Below are positions 25,933 through 35,358 of a stretch of 64,000 nt of DNA, piece by piece; position 1 is the first letter of the stretch; every line of letters starts with the position of its first letter. Origin of the DNA: Clostridia bacterium (GTDB taxonomy: Bacteria > Bacillota > Clostridia > UMGS1810). The translations under genes and the position numbers were made by a program. The notes under the pieces are model-generated. The model had not been told where the DNA came from. It did no database searches and saw nothing but the letters and a program-made list of their open reading frames with translations. The DNA lies in the NCBI GenBank assembly GCA_017397885.1, contig JAFQHQ010000009.1:1-64000 (forward strand), written 5' to 3'.

Positions 25933-27192
25933 TTAATCTACTTTTACGAAACCAAGATCATTTGCCGCCAAACCAAGATTTGTCTTTTTTAGCAATGGAG
26001 TAATCTCCATACAAACAAGAGCACTTGAAAGATTTGCCATGTTTGTCATTTGTTCGTCGGTTCCATAGCCGGTATTGGTGTCTATTTTAAGTTTGTTTTC
26101 ATCTGATGTAAGTTCTGACACTTTACATTTTCCGTCTGCAAAAGAAGATGAATCTACATTCACTTCAAACTCACAGTTATCGGAAGTCATGTCAATAAAC
26201 ATGTCAAATTCCACTCCACCGGAATCATCCGATTTCATATACATGTTAAAATTGAGGTTGTCGCCGTCAGTTTTGAGTTTGAATGTGAATTTACCATCGA
26301 CAATGGTTACAGCACCCCTATTGGAGCAATATTCATGAACAAGTCTTCTGTTACATTCAACGGCTTTGGACGAACTGTCTTCATAATCGCCCAAATCTTC
26401 AAAAACGGAAACAGCTTCATCATATTTCCCTTCAGAAACAAGTGCAATTGCCTGCTGATAGTCACACTCGTTTAACATATCCTTGCTGTCTTCATAGTCA
26501 CCAAGATTTTTAAATATTTCTTTGGCTTCATCATATTTACCTTCATCTATCAATGCAGATCCTTTTTCATAGTTACACATTTTAAGGATTTCCGCACTGT
26601 CTTCATAATCACCAAGTTCTTCCAGAATAACTGCAGCCTCACCATACTTACCGTCATTACACAATAAAACAGCTTTATTGTATTTACAAAGACTTAGCTG
26701 GCTTTTGCAATTTTTGTAATTGCCGAGTTCGGTATAAATGACAATTGCCTCATCATACTTTCCGGATTCTGTCAATTGACCGGCTTTTTGATATTTACAC
26801 AAATCAATTTTGTTTTCGCTGTCTTTGTAATCGCCAAGCTCTTTGTATATGGCAATTGCTTCGTCATAATCACCGGATTTAAGCAAATCATTGGCATCAC
26901 TGTATTTAAATGAGGGACCCAAAACAAAAACAAACAAAACCACAACTATTCCAACAACCGCAACACCGGCACCGGCAAGTGCAATTATGAGTTTCTTTTT
27001 GGATTTGGTCTTTTTCGGTTCAACAGGATGAGTCGGTACCGTCGGAACTCCGACAGGCTGTGTAGGTTCTTCCGATGCAACAACATTGCTGTAATTTTCA
27101 GAAGCGTAAAAACTTTGACCAAAAGAATTGGTGCTGTTATCATTCTGTTCAAAACCGGGCTGTTCATAATTATTATTTTGATTATTATCCAT
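25933..27192 (-). CDS. Membrane protein with five 37-residue TPR-like repeats
   Basis: The 419-residue protein has an Asn-rich, disordered N-terminus with Pro-Thr stretches and a basic stop-transfer (KKTKSKKK), then one transmembrane helix (LIIALAGAGVAVVGIVVVLFVFVL, about 70-93). Five extracytoplasmic repeats follow with the consensus EGKYDEAxxIFxxLGDYxDS. The last part is a beta-rich domain (FTFKLKTDGDNLNFNMYMKS). The repeats resemble half-TPR helices seen in clostridial envelope proteins and probably mediate protein contacts. No enzymatic motif is visible. AAAGGGG precedes the ATG. Confidence 0.8.
   Translation of the reverse strand: MDNNQNNNYEQPGFEQNDNSTNSFGQSFYASENYSNVVASEEPTQPVGVPTVPTHPVEPKKTKSKKKLIIALAGAGVAVVGIVVVLFVFVLGPSFKYSDANDLLKSGDYDEAIAIYKELGDYKDSENKIDLCKYQKAGQLTESGKYDEAIVIYTELGNYKNCKSQLSLCKYNKAVLLCNDGKYGEAAVILEELGDYEDSAEILKMCNYEKGSALIDEGKYDEAKEIFKNLGDYEDSKDMLNECDYQQAIALVSEGKYDEAVSVFEDLGDYEDSSSKAVECNRRLVHEYCSNRGAVTIVDGKFTFKLKTDGDNLNFNMYMKSDDSGGVEFDMFIDMTSDNCEFEVNVDSSSFADGKCKVSELTSDENKLKIDTNTGYGTDEQMTNMANLSSALVCMEITPLLKKTNLGLAANDLGFVKVD
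26323..26877 (-). repeat. Five tandem 111-bp (37-codon) repeats
   Basis: Five in-frame units encode xGKYDEAxxxxxxLGDYxDSxxxxxxCxYxxA. Units differ at many positions, so the protein pattern is better conserved than the DNA. Confidence 0.8.
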
Positions 27193-27280
27193 TTCTCAAA
27201 CCCCTTTTGTAATTTTGTTTTGAGCGGCATAAAAACTCATATTTTTGTCACTATCCGCATCGAAAGATATAAGTAATTAT

Positions 27281-27309
27281 ATTATAACATTAAATAACAT
27301 TTTTTGCAA
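27281..27309 (-). promoter_or_regulatory. Promoter of the 37-residue-repeat membrane protein
   Basis: TTGCAA (27309-27304) and TATAAT (27286-27281) are spaced by 17 bases on the minus strand, about 90 bases before the start codon. Confidence 0.75.
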
Positions 27310-27348
27310 GATTTTAAAAAATATAATTTAATGTCTTTTAAGTTATAT

Positions 27349-27389
27349 AAAACAATCCCCTTTGCAGATTTTGCAAAGGGGATTGTTTT
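27349..27389 (-). terminator. Terminator of the giant surface-protein gene
   Basis: An 18-bp perfect stem (27389-27372 with 27366-27349) has a 5-base loop and TTTT at its 3' end. It starts 24 bases past the stop codon. Confidence 0.85.
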
Positions 27390-27412
27390 ACTTATTGTGA
27401 ACTGTTCAGAAA

Positions 27413-30400
27413 TTATTCATCCGAGCCGTATGCTTTGATGCAATAGTATTTATCATAATCACCCGGTATATATGTTTCACCGTATGAATCAATGTAGGAT
27501 ACATCGTAATAATAACGACTTGCCCTGATGATATAATCATAGCCGGCATGAATGACGTTGAAAAGTGCTCGTGTATGACCCTGGGCTATAAATTCAGCGC
27601 CCTTTTCTACCGTGCTGAGGTGTCCGGTGAAGCCAAAACTGCCCTGACGCAAACCTTCTTCCTCAGAATAAGTACCGTCCCAATTCTGCGCAGGAGGATT
27701 TTCATCCGCTTCGTCTGACTTTGCAATTACCGTACCTCGATTTACAACAACATTCGGCCAGTAAAGACCGTGGGTCTCATCAGCCACTCTTCCTTGTGCA
27801 ATGAGAGTGCCGCCAATATCAATTATCAGGTCGCTGTTGCCTGAGGAGGTGCAAATACCTGCACTCATAGAAGATTCGTTTGTGTCGTAGCCGGTTCCAT
27901 ATCCGCCTATACATGTCAGGCTGCCTTCACCTGTGATAGTTACGTCTGCGCTGCCCCATACATACATTCCGAAAGCCTCATATCTGTAACCGACAGTGCG
28001 GGTATTTTCGATGTGGTTATCGCCTATCAGAACGATGTTTAACGGAGTAGTGCTGCCATTGCGAAGAACATACAAAATGAGTGAACCACTGCCATTTAAA
28101 TTCTCAGGACTCTCCGCCACAAGCTTGAAATTATTCAATGTCATTGTGAAGGTATCAGGATCAAACGTTGCTGTACCGCTGTCTCCGTGAATCACCAGAT
28201 TTGCGGATGAGAACTCTTCGTCACCGATGGAAATATTATAGTAAACGATTTCTTTTTCTTCCCACTGTGCATAGTAAGTCATATCACACGAAACCGTTCC
28301 AAAGTCGGTCACATATTCTCCTGTGTCCTCCTGCGTTGTTGTCCAACCCTTGAAGGTATATGTAAATTCATCGGTGGAATCCTTGGCGGGGTCAACAGGT
28401 TTAACGATTGTAGTTCCGTAATCTACGGTGCCGTGTGTGTAGCTGCCGCTAAGCTCGCTTCCGCCGTTTGAATTCCAGTTTACAGTGTATTGAGCTGACC
28501 TGATTTCCCACTGTGCGTAGTAGGTCACATTACCCATAACCGTATCGCCCGAATTCAGGTCGATTCCGCTACCGTCTTCGGCAGTGTTCCAACCGGTAAA
28601 GACATAAATTTGTCCTGTCTGAGCATCTCTTGTGGGAGTATCGGGTGCAATTATGGTTGTACCATAGTCCACAGAGCCACTTGTATAATCACCAACCGGC
28701 TCATCACCACCGTTAGTATCCCACGCAACGGTGTATTGATTAACGGTTTTAGCAAACTGAGCGTAGTATGTTACATCACCTGTTACAGTGTCTCCGCTCT
28801 TCCATTTGTCACCTGAACCGTCTGCTTTGGTATTCCAGCCATCAAAAGTATATGTATACTGTACATCCGCATCTTTTGTAGGTTCTGCTCCGTCATAGGT
28901 AATGGCTGTACCCCAAGTCAAATCGCTGTCGGTTTCCGCAGAAATGCCATCTGTCATCCAAACCACGGTATATTTGGTGAGAGTTGTGTTCCACTGTGCG
29001 TAGTAGGTCACATCACCGGTAACAGCATCTCCGCTTTTCCATGCAGAACCGCTGCCATCCTTGGCGGTGTTCCAGCCGGCAAAAATGTAATTTGTACCGT
29101 GGAATGAATCCTTGGTTGGAGCATCGGGGGCAGTTATAACGGTACCGTAGTCCACAGAACCACTTGTATAATCCCCGGTCAACTCATTACCACCGTTGAC
29201 ATCCCACGCAACTTTGTATTGATTAACAGTTTTAGCAAACTGAGCGTAGTATGTTACATCACCTGTTACAGTGTCTCCGCTCTTCCACTTGTCGCCTGAA
29301 CCGTCAGCCTTTGTATTCCAGCCATCAAAAGTATATGTATACTGTACATCCGCATCCTTTGTGGGCTGTGCGCCGTCATAGGTAATGGCTGTACCCCAAT
29401 TCAAATTGCTGTCGGTTTCCGCAGAAATGCCATCTGTCATCCAGACCACAGTATATTTGGTGAGAGTTGTGTTCCACTGTGCATAGTAGGTCACATCACC
29501 TGTAACAGTAACACCGTTTTCCCAAGCTGTGCCACTGCCGTCTTTGGCGGTATTCCAGCCGGCAAAAATGTAATTTGTACCCTGGAATGAATCTTTGGTT
29601 GGAGCTTCGGGGGCAGTTATAACGGTGCCGTAGTCCACAGAACCGTTGGTGTAGCCACTACCGGTCAGTGTATTGCCACCGTTGGTATCCCATGCCACCT
29701 TATGCTGTGTTACTGTCCATTTAGCGTACAGGGTGGTTTCACCGAAAACAGTGTCGGTGTTAAAGTTCCATACCTCAGTACAAAGCTTATCTTTATACCA
29801 TCCGCCAAAGGTGCAACCAATCTTGGTGGGTGCTGTGGGCTGTTCCACTCTTTCACCGGTTTTAACTATTGCGGATTCCACTGCACTTCCGCCCCGACTA
29901 TCAAAAATAATCGTATTGTCATTGCCAATCCAGTTTGCGGTGTAGGTTGCAGTTGCGGTCGCTTCCTCGGGAAGTGCACTGCTCCAGCCATTGAAGGTAT
30001 AGCCCTCACGAGCCAATATCGGTGCGGTAACAGATTCGCCGTATAGATAATTTTGAGTAATTGTCTCGTCGCTTCCATCATTTTTTACGAAGGTCAGAGT
30101 ATAGTTTTCTCGGTCGTAGTAAACCTTGACCACAGTTGAACCATCGGCTGAGATGACCTTTTGTTCAATCTCCTCGGCAACGAAGCCTGCATAAACATCA
30201 AGACCCTGTTCATTGGTGGCAGATTCGGTTTTGCCGGTTTTTGTTTCGGTGGTATACAGCTTGTAGGTACCATTCAATTCCTGCAGATAGTGCTCTACTG
30301 TATAGTTGGCTTCACCGGGCACCCACTTGGAGTACAAGGTCATGCCCTTTGTGCCTTCAGGGAAAGTGGGCATTTTGGTTGTGCTTCCGGAATAAAGCGT

Positions 30401-33400
30401 CCGATAACCGGCGTCAGTGTACCAACCTTCAAATTCATATCCTTGTTTAGTGGGGTTAGAAGGCCATGTAAGAGGTGCATCGCTACCTCCCGAGAGCTGT
30501 TCCACAGCACTACCACCCATGGTGTCAAAGCTGATGTATCGCATACCTTCGGGGTCGCTCCAGTTCAGATGAATGACCTTCTGAATAGGTCTGGAAGTGA
30601 AGGATAATGCAGAGTTCTTCCATGTGATTGCCATGTCCGTTTCCAGTTCCAACGCTCCATCAGTTGGTGTTACCGTAACAGTGTTGTTTGTCGGATTATA
30701 GGTAAATGCAGGATTGGAGAAAGAAATGATAAAATTATTTTCTCCTGAATCATCCTTAGAAACATTGCCAATCGTGCCGTTCTTCAAATCCATATATTTC
30801 ATGTCATAGGTACTGCCCGGCAAAGCAATGGTCTTGGTGCTTACCAACGTATAATTGGTGTCGTTGGTATTTTTGAAGGTATAGATATTTTTCTGCTCAC
30901 CCGCAGACCACAGTGGCCACTCTTTAGAGTACAAGGTGGGATTCCACGTCAGCTTACTGCTACTGAATGCCTGAGCTACAAACTTAATCTCCAGATAGAT
31001 ACCAATGTCAACAATCATAGCCCCGGCGGAAGTGCTCTTTTTGCCGCTATTTTGAGCCCATTCCAGATGATAGAAGAAATATCCCCACAGTCTGGTATAA
31101 GCACCAACCTCTGCAGTAATACCAATTTTATCAAGTTTCAGCGAAATCAGTCCCACATACATTTCCAGACGCAAACCGGCACGGATGCCGAGAGTGCCGA
31201 CTACATAAAAATCAAAATTGTAGTGAGGTTCGATGATGTCGACGACTTGATTTGTAGCACTTTTTGCCTTTACCCGAACAGAGAAGTTGTACTGTTTTTG
31301 CATGGTATAGTTAAAATCCATACCCAGAGATACACAAAGATTTGCCGCCACCACAAAGCTGCCCTTCACCTGCCAGCAGAAAATATGCAAGAAGGCATTG
31401 CCGTTGGTTTCAAACAGTTTCACGTCAATGATGTCAAACCAGGTGTCGTTATTCTTTGACATCACATCCTGATATATCTCGGACAGTGAAGTCATGGTTT
31501 CATCATTGGAATCTACCGTACCATTCTGGTATGCCTCCATCTGCTTCATTATGACTTCCAGCTTTTCGGACAGGGCTTTGTTGCCTCCGTCAGCGGAATC
31601 GATATCTGCTTTGAAGTTGATGCCTGTGTAGTTACCAACCTCAAAAGAGGCATTCAAAGAATAATCATATTTCAAAAATCCAAGCTTATGACGTTTGGTG
31701 CTGATATTCTGTTTAAGGATAACTTCTTCTTCAAATTCAGCGGTGACACTGATATAAATGTTATCACCATCTTCGCTGGTGACAGTAACAGTGAATGGAA
31801 TCTTGACCGACACATCAAAGCCTTTTCCTTTCAAATGCTCCAGCGTATTGTTTGACGCAACATTGACTCTGATGTTATTCTTATCAAATTGCACCTTAAC
31901 TTTGTTTCCGTTGCCTGCACGAGTGACACTGTTTAAGCCGTATTGCTCAGGTGAGGCATGCAGGGTATTCATGCTGTACTCAACCCGTCCCATATCCGGA
32001 ATTTCTTCAAGATTGTCACTCTCCAACATCACGGAAGCAAGATACAGGGCGGCTTCTTCCGTATAGCCACTGTTTTGCACATCCTCCTTGATATCATTCT
32101 CAATCTGACTTTTTTCTTCATCAGTCAGTTCAATCTCTCTGTCCTGCGTGTAGTATACATCAAGGGAGTTTTCCACATCCCATTCGGTTGCATCGGTGTA
32201 GGTGATGATATAGTTATCGCCTGAAGTCACCACATTGGTAATTTCCCCATAAAAGGAGACGTCGCTTGCATTTTCATAGGCTTTACCCGGTGCAAGAAAT
32301 CCAAGGAAGTCGCCCACATCCAAGCTGTCAGCTTCCACAGAGTTCATCGCCACAGCAACATTATCTGCTGAAATGGTTATTTGCTTTTCAATGTTGTCAC
32401 TGTCCCAATTGCTCTGAATCGGCAGCACATCGGAAATGAATAAGACATCTTCCAAATCTGCCATTACATAGAAATATGTATCTCCGCTTGCACTCACAAT
32501 ATTCACATAAGCAACATGACCCTCCGTAGAGGTTGCATCCGTTAAATCCACATTGCCGGATGTGATTGCCACAGTATCACCGGGGTTGAGGTTCAAATCA
32601 CCGTTATATGTAAATGTACCGCTACTCTCATTCTGTTCGGCAACACCTGAATCATCAATTTGATAGAGACCTTCAAACACATCGCTGTCCAGACCGGAAG
32701 TAGACTCAACAGGAATCTGTTTCACATTCTTGTCAAGTTCCGCATTTGCCACCGTTTCTTTGGCGGTCAGAATATTCAGATAACGGGTGCTCTCAGATTG
32801 AGCATCTTCACCGTTCAATTTGAACTGTGCCCCATTATCCGTCAGTTCCACCTGATAGGTCTGACCGGGTTCCAATGTAGCTGTAACCCGAGTACCATCC
32901 ACACTGTAATCCACGTCAATATTTCCGCCTGTAATATTGATAAATTTGAATGCAGAATTGATGTTGGCTGCGCCAATCACATCAAAAGTATATGTGCCTG
33001 CCGGGACTTCGGTTCGGGTAACATAGTTTGGTGTCTCCAAAGAGTTCACGTCGTCACCTGTGGCAACATTGGCATAAAGCGTCATGTTGCGATCTACAGT
33101 ATCTCCCGTTTTCACACCACTGGTCATCTCTGCATCATAGTACCAACCAAGGAAAATAGCACCAATCTTAGTTGGAGTGGGCAGAGAACTAATCGGTGTA
33201 CCGGAGAGGTATGTACCCGTTTCCGGCAATGTGATATCTTCACTTTCATCTCCCAATTCAAACTTTACCTCATAGTACTTCTTAGAGGAACTGCCGCCAC
33301 CTGTCGGTCTGTGAACGATTGAAGGCTTCTTTTGTTCTTCCTGTTCTTCTTTCTGTTCCTCTCCACCGTAAGGAAGCCCTGTTTCGTGGTTAATCCTTAC

Positions 33401-34093
33401 TCTGTCGGAGAGAACGCCGGGTTCTTTATACCAAGCTTTAACAACATCATCGGTACGCTGTGCTATTGCAGCAGTCTGCGCACGGGTTGCATCATCTGCC
33501 GGATTAAAGTTGGTTCCGTCACCGTTTAACAAGCCCTCTTTCCAAAGGCTCTTAACTGCCTCCTGTGCCCAAGATGAAACTTTTTCAATATCAGCAGGAA
33601 GCGTTGAGATGTTTTCTCCGGTTGAATAGTCAATATTAAACGCTTCAAAATAGCGTACAAAGAATGTAGCCATCTGCTCACGGTTAATAAGACCGTCAGG
33701 TACGAATGCTTCGTCACTCATACCCGAAGTTACACCATGTATTGCAGCCCATGCTACATACGGTGCATAATATATATTTTCAGGAACATCCTTAAACGGA
33801 GTTTGTCCCTTGTAATCGGCAACATTAACACCTGCCATTCTTCCAAGTACGGTAACAAACATTCCTCTTGTCATCGTACCGTTTGGAGAAAATGTTGTTT
33901 CCGAGGTTCCGTTAAAGAAACCGTTGATGCGTGCATATTGAACAGCATCATAGAACCAATCGCTTTCCTTTACATCGGTAAAGGGATTAGCAAGCTCTGC
34001 AGACACTTCACCGTCAGGAGCCGCAAATACAGTGGCGGGTATAAGTGTAAGCATCATACTAAGCACCAGCAAAAGACTTACCAATCTTTTCAT
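27413..34093 (-). CDS. Giant SLH-domain surface protein with InlB/Flg_new-type repeats
   Basis: This 2226-residue secreted protein has a signal peptide (VSLLLVLSMMLTLIPATVFA). Three SLH domains (residues about 36-215, e.g. NPFTDVKESDWFYDAVQYA) should anchor it to the secondary wall polymer. A Glu/Gln/Lys linker follows (KEEQEEQKKPS), then one Flg_new-like unit (about 270-345). About 800 residues of beta-rich sequence of unknown family come next. From about 1178 to 1945 there are roughly ten InlB B-repeat/Flg_new units ending in TYYAQW or TLYAKW, with one MucBP-like unit (ANYTVEHYLQELNGTY). The C-terminal 280 residues form a possible beta-helix (ADVTITGEGSLTCIGG). Adhesion or matrix binding is the likely role. 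GAAGGA precedes the ATG. Confidence 0.9.
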   Translation of the reverse strand: MKRLVSLLLVLSMMLTLIPATVFAAPDGEVSAELANPFTDVKESDWFYDAVQYARINGFFNGTSETTFSPNGTMTRGMFVTVLGRMAGVNVADYKGQTPFKDVPENIYYAPYVAWAAIHGVTSGMSDEAFVPDGLINREQMATFFVRYFEAFNIDYSTGENISTLPADIEKVSSWAQEAVKSLWKEGLLNGDGTNFNPADDATRAQTAAIAQRTDDVVKAWYKEPGVLSDRVRINHETGLPYGGEEQKEEQEEQKKPSIVHRPTGGGSSSKKYYEVKFELGDESEDITLPETGTYLSGTPISSLPTPTKIGAIFLGWYYDAEMTSGVKTGDTVDRNMTLYANVATGDDVNSLETPNYVTRTEVPAGTYTFDVIGAANINSAFKFINITGGNIDVDYSVDGTRVTATLEPGQTYQVELTDNGAQFKLNGEDAQSESTRYLNILTAKETVANAELDKNVKQIPVESTSGLDSDVFEGLYQIDDSGVAEQNESSGTFTYNGDLNLNPGDTVAITSGNVDLTDATSTEGHVAYVNIVSASGDTYFYVMADLEDVLFISDVLPIQSNWDSDNIEKQITISADNVAVAMNSVEADSLDVGDFLGFLAPGKAYENASDVSFYGEITNVVTSGDNYIITYTDATEWDVENSLDVYYTQDREIELTDEEKSQIENDIKEDVQNSGYTEEAALYLASVMLESDNLEEIPDMGRVEYSMNTLHASPEQYGLNSVTRAGNGNKVKVQFDKNNIRVNVASNNTLEHLKGKGFDVSVKIPFTVTVTSEDGDNIYISVTAEFEEEVILKQNISTKRHKLGFLKYDYSLNASFEVGNYTGINFKADIDSADGGNKALSEKLEVIMKQMEAYQNGTVDSNDETMTSLSEIYQDVMSKNNDTWFDIIDVKLFETNGNAFLHIFCWQVKGSFVVAANLCVSLGMDFNYTMQKQYNFSVRVKAKSATNQVVDIIEPHYNFDFYVVGTLGIRAGLRLEMYVGLISLKLDKIGITAEVGAYTRLWGYFFYHLEWAQNSGKKSTSAGAMIVDIGIYLEIKFVAQAFSSSKLTWNPTLYSKEWPLWSAGEQKNIYTFKNTNDTNYTLVSTKTIALPGSTYDMKYMDLKNGTIGNVSKDDSGENNFIISFSNPAFTYNPTNNTVTVTPTDGALELETDMAITWKNSALSFTSRPIQKVIHLNWSDPEGMRYISFDTMGGSAVEQLSGGSDAPLTWPSNPTKQGYEFEGWYTDAGYRTLYSGSTTKMPTFPEGTKGMTLYSKWVPGEANYTVEHYLQELNGTYKLYTTETKTGKTESATNEQGLDVYAGFVAEEIEQKVISADGSTVVKVYYDRENYTLTFVKNDGSDETITQNYLYGESVTAPILAREGYTFNGWSSALPEEATATATYTANWIGNDNTIIFDSRGGSAVESAIVKTGERVEQPTAPTKIGCTFGGWYKDKLCTEVWNFNTDTVFGETTLYAKWTVTQHKVAWDTNGGNTLTGSGYTNGSVDYGTVITAPEAPTKDSFQGTNYIFAGWNTAKDGSGTAWENGVTVTGDVTYYAQWNTTLTKYTVVWMTDGISAETDSNLNWGTAITYDGAQPTKDADVQYTYTFDGWNTKADGSGDKWKSGDTVTGDVTYYAQFAKTVNQYKVAWDVNGGNELTGDYTSGSVDYGTVITAPDAPTKDSFHGTNYIFAGWNTAKDGSGSAWKSGDAVTGDVTYYAQWNTTLTKYTVVWMTDGISAETDSDLTWGTAITYDGAEPTKDADVQYTYTFDGWNTKADGSGDKWKSGDTVTGDVTYYAQFAKTVNQYTVAWDTNGGDEPVGDYTSGSVDYGTTIIAPDTPTRDAQTGQIYVFTGWNTAEDGSGIDLNSGDTVMGNVTYYAQWEIRSAQYTVNWNSNGGSELSGSYTHGTVDYGTTIVKPVDPAKDSTDEFTYTFKGWTTTQEDTGEYVTDFGTVSCDMTYYAQWEEKEIVYYNISIGDEEFSSANLVIHGDSGTATFDPDTFTMTLNNFKLVAESPENLNGSGSLILYVLRNGSTTPLNIVLIGDNHIENTRTVGYRYEAFGMYVWGSADVTITGEGSLTCIGGYGTGYDTNESSMSAGICTSSGNSDLIIDIGGTLIAQGRVADETHGLYWPNVVVNRGTVIAKSDEADENPPAQNWDGTYSEEEGLRQGSFGFTGHLSTVEKGAEFIAQGHTRALFNVIHAGYDYIIRASRYYYDVSYIDSYGETYIPGDYDKYYCIKAYGSDE
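28741..29706 (-). repeat. Two near-identical 483-bp (161-codon) direct repeats
   Basis: Unit 28741-29223 and unit 29224-29706 align with the same phase and offset of 483. The first 270 bases of each differ at only about 15 positions by eye. They encode paired YTVVWMTDG and VNQYxVAWDxNGG modules. Further diverged copies lie on both sides. Confidence 0.85.
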
Positions 34094-34198
34094 TTTTGCA
34101 TTCCTTCTTTCTTTGAATTTTTAAGATTTTACATCAGCTGTCAAAATCCATATACCATTCTCCACGTCTTGGGAAAATTAATACAATATTTTATAATA

Positions 34199-34228
34199 AT
34201 TATACACCGTACCCAATGTACGATGCAA
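34199..34228 (-). promoter_or_regulatory. Promoter of the giant surface-protein gene
   Basis: TTGCAT (34228-34223) and TATAAT (34204-34199) are spaced by 18 bases. The leader is about 105 bases. Confidence 0.7.
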
Positions 34229-34422
34229 TAGTTTTTTAAAATATTTTCCAATAATTTTCAAAAAATTTTTTGAGTATAAAACGAAAAAATGTTTATGAAC
34301 GATAAATTTTTTCCATTGGCGAGATAGCAAAGGTCATTGAGATTACAAAAAAGCTATACTGAACTGCGAAAAATGAAATGCAAAAAAATCCCTATAAAAA
34401 TCATACAATTTTTCTCAAATCA

Positions 34423-34451
34423 TTGACAAACACTATAACATTTGATATAAT
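34423..34451 (+). promoter_or_regulatory. Consensus sigma-A promoter of the XRE-DUF3990 cassette
   Basis: TTGACA (34423-34428) and TATAAT (34446-34451) are exact with a 17-base spacer. The leader to the ATG at 34487 is under 35 bases. Confidence 0.9.
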
Positions 34452-34472
34452 ATTAAATATAAATAATGTTAT
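34435..34472 (+). promoter_or_regulatory. Inverted repeat flanking the -10 box, candidate operator
   Basis: ATAACATT (34435-34442) and AATGTTAT (34465-34472) are exact complements whose centres lie 30 bp apart, about three helical turns, on either side of the TATAAT box. This is the layout expected for autorepression by the helix-turn-helix protein encoded just downstream. Confidence 0.6.
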
Positions 34473-34486
34473 ATCGAGGTGAAGTT

Positions 34487-35356
34487 ATGGAAATCATAAT
34501 AAAACAAATAAGAAATCATTTGAATATGAGTCAGACTGAGTTTGCTGATTGGCTTGGTGTATCCTTTGCAACGGTCAACCGTTGGGAGAATGGTCATGCT
34601 GTTCCGAATAAGCTTGCGCAAACAAAGCTTTATGAAGTTTGCAACGAAAAGACGATTCCGGTTTATGAAATGATTTTAGATAAAATAAAGCAGGCTACGG
34701 ATAATATCAGTCTGGAGAAAAACAGAATTTTACTTTATCATGGTTCCAAGTCTGGTATTGTTGGAGGCATTGAACCGAAAAGCCGTAAGCAGTGTGATTT
34801 TGGCAAGGGTTTTTATATGGGAACTGATCCGAATCAACCTCTTACTCTTATTTGTGATTATGAGGAGTCTAAATTTTATATTGTTTCCATTTATGCAGAG
34901 ACACTTAAAAGCCTTGAGGTTAATACTGATATTGACTGGGCGATGCTTGTGGCATATAACCGGGGCAAGATGGAAAAAATAAAAGATACCGATTTATATA
35001 ATAAATATCGTGATATGATGACAGACAAGGATTTAATCATCGGCAGTATTGCAAATGACAGAATGTTTTATGTTATAGATAACTTTTTCGTTGGAAATGT
35101 TACGGATGTTGCACTTGTAAACAGTCTTTCTGCTTTGCAGCTCGGCAGACAGTATGTAACCGTTTCTCAAAAGGGCTGCGACGCAGTTCGAATTGAAGAA
35201 GAAATACCTCTTTCATACCTTGAAAAACTCGTTATGAAGGAAGTTGCAGATGAAAACAGAGCAAAGGGCATTTCTATTGCAAATGACATTTGCAAAAACT
35301 ATCGCCGTGAAGGTAAATTCTTTGATGAAATCCTTGATGAAGCGAAAGGGGTATAA
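34487..35356 (+). CDS. XRE helix-turn-helix fused to a DUF3990 (ART-like) domain
   Basis: The 289-residue protein starts with an XRE helix-turn-helix (MSQTEFADWLGVSFATVNRWENG, residues about 14-36). After a short helical linker comes a DUF3990 domain: ILLYHGSKSGI near residue 85, then DFGKGFYMGTDPNQ. DUF3990 has been related to ADP-ribosyltransferase folds; the HGS and GFYxxTxxxQ blocks fit that. A DNA-binding head on a putative toxin domain suggests a self-regulated toxin-antitoxin-like gene. The start is ATG 34487, with GAGGTG five bases upstream; an ATG at 34466 lies in the inverted repeat. It is two bases from the next gene. Confidence 0.83.
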   Translation: MEIIIKQIRNHLNMSQTEFADWLGVSFATVNRWENGHAVPNKLAQTKLYEVCNEKTIPVYEMILDKIKQATDNISLEKNRILLYHGSKSGIVGGIEPKSRKQCDFGKGFYMGTDPNQPLTLICDYEESKFYIVSIYAETLKSLEVNTDIDWAMLVAYNRGKMEKIKDTDLYNKYRDMMTDKDLIIGSIANDRMFYVIDNFFVGNVTDVALVNSLSALQLGRQYVTVSQKGCDAVRIEEEIPLSYLEKLVMKEVADENRAKGISIANDICKNYRREGKFFDEILDEAKGV

Positions 35357-35358
35357 GA

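Noticed and set aside
26323-26877. Tandem repeats as a CRISPR array
   Set aside because: The units are in frame, 111 bases long and encode a repeated protein motif.
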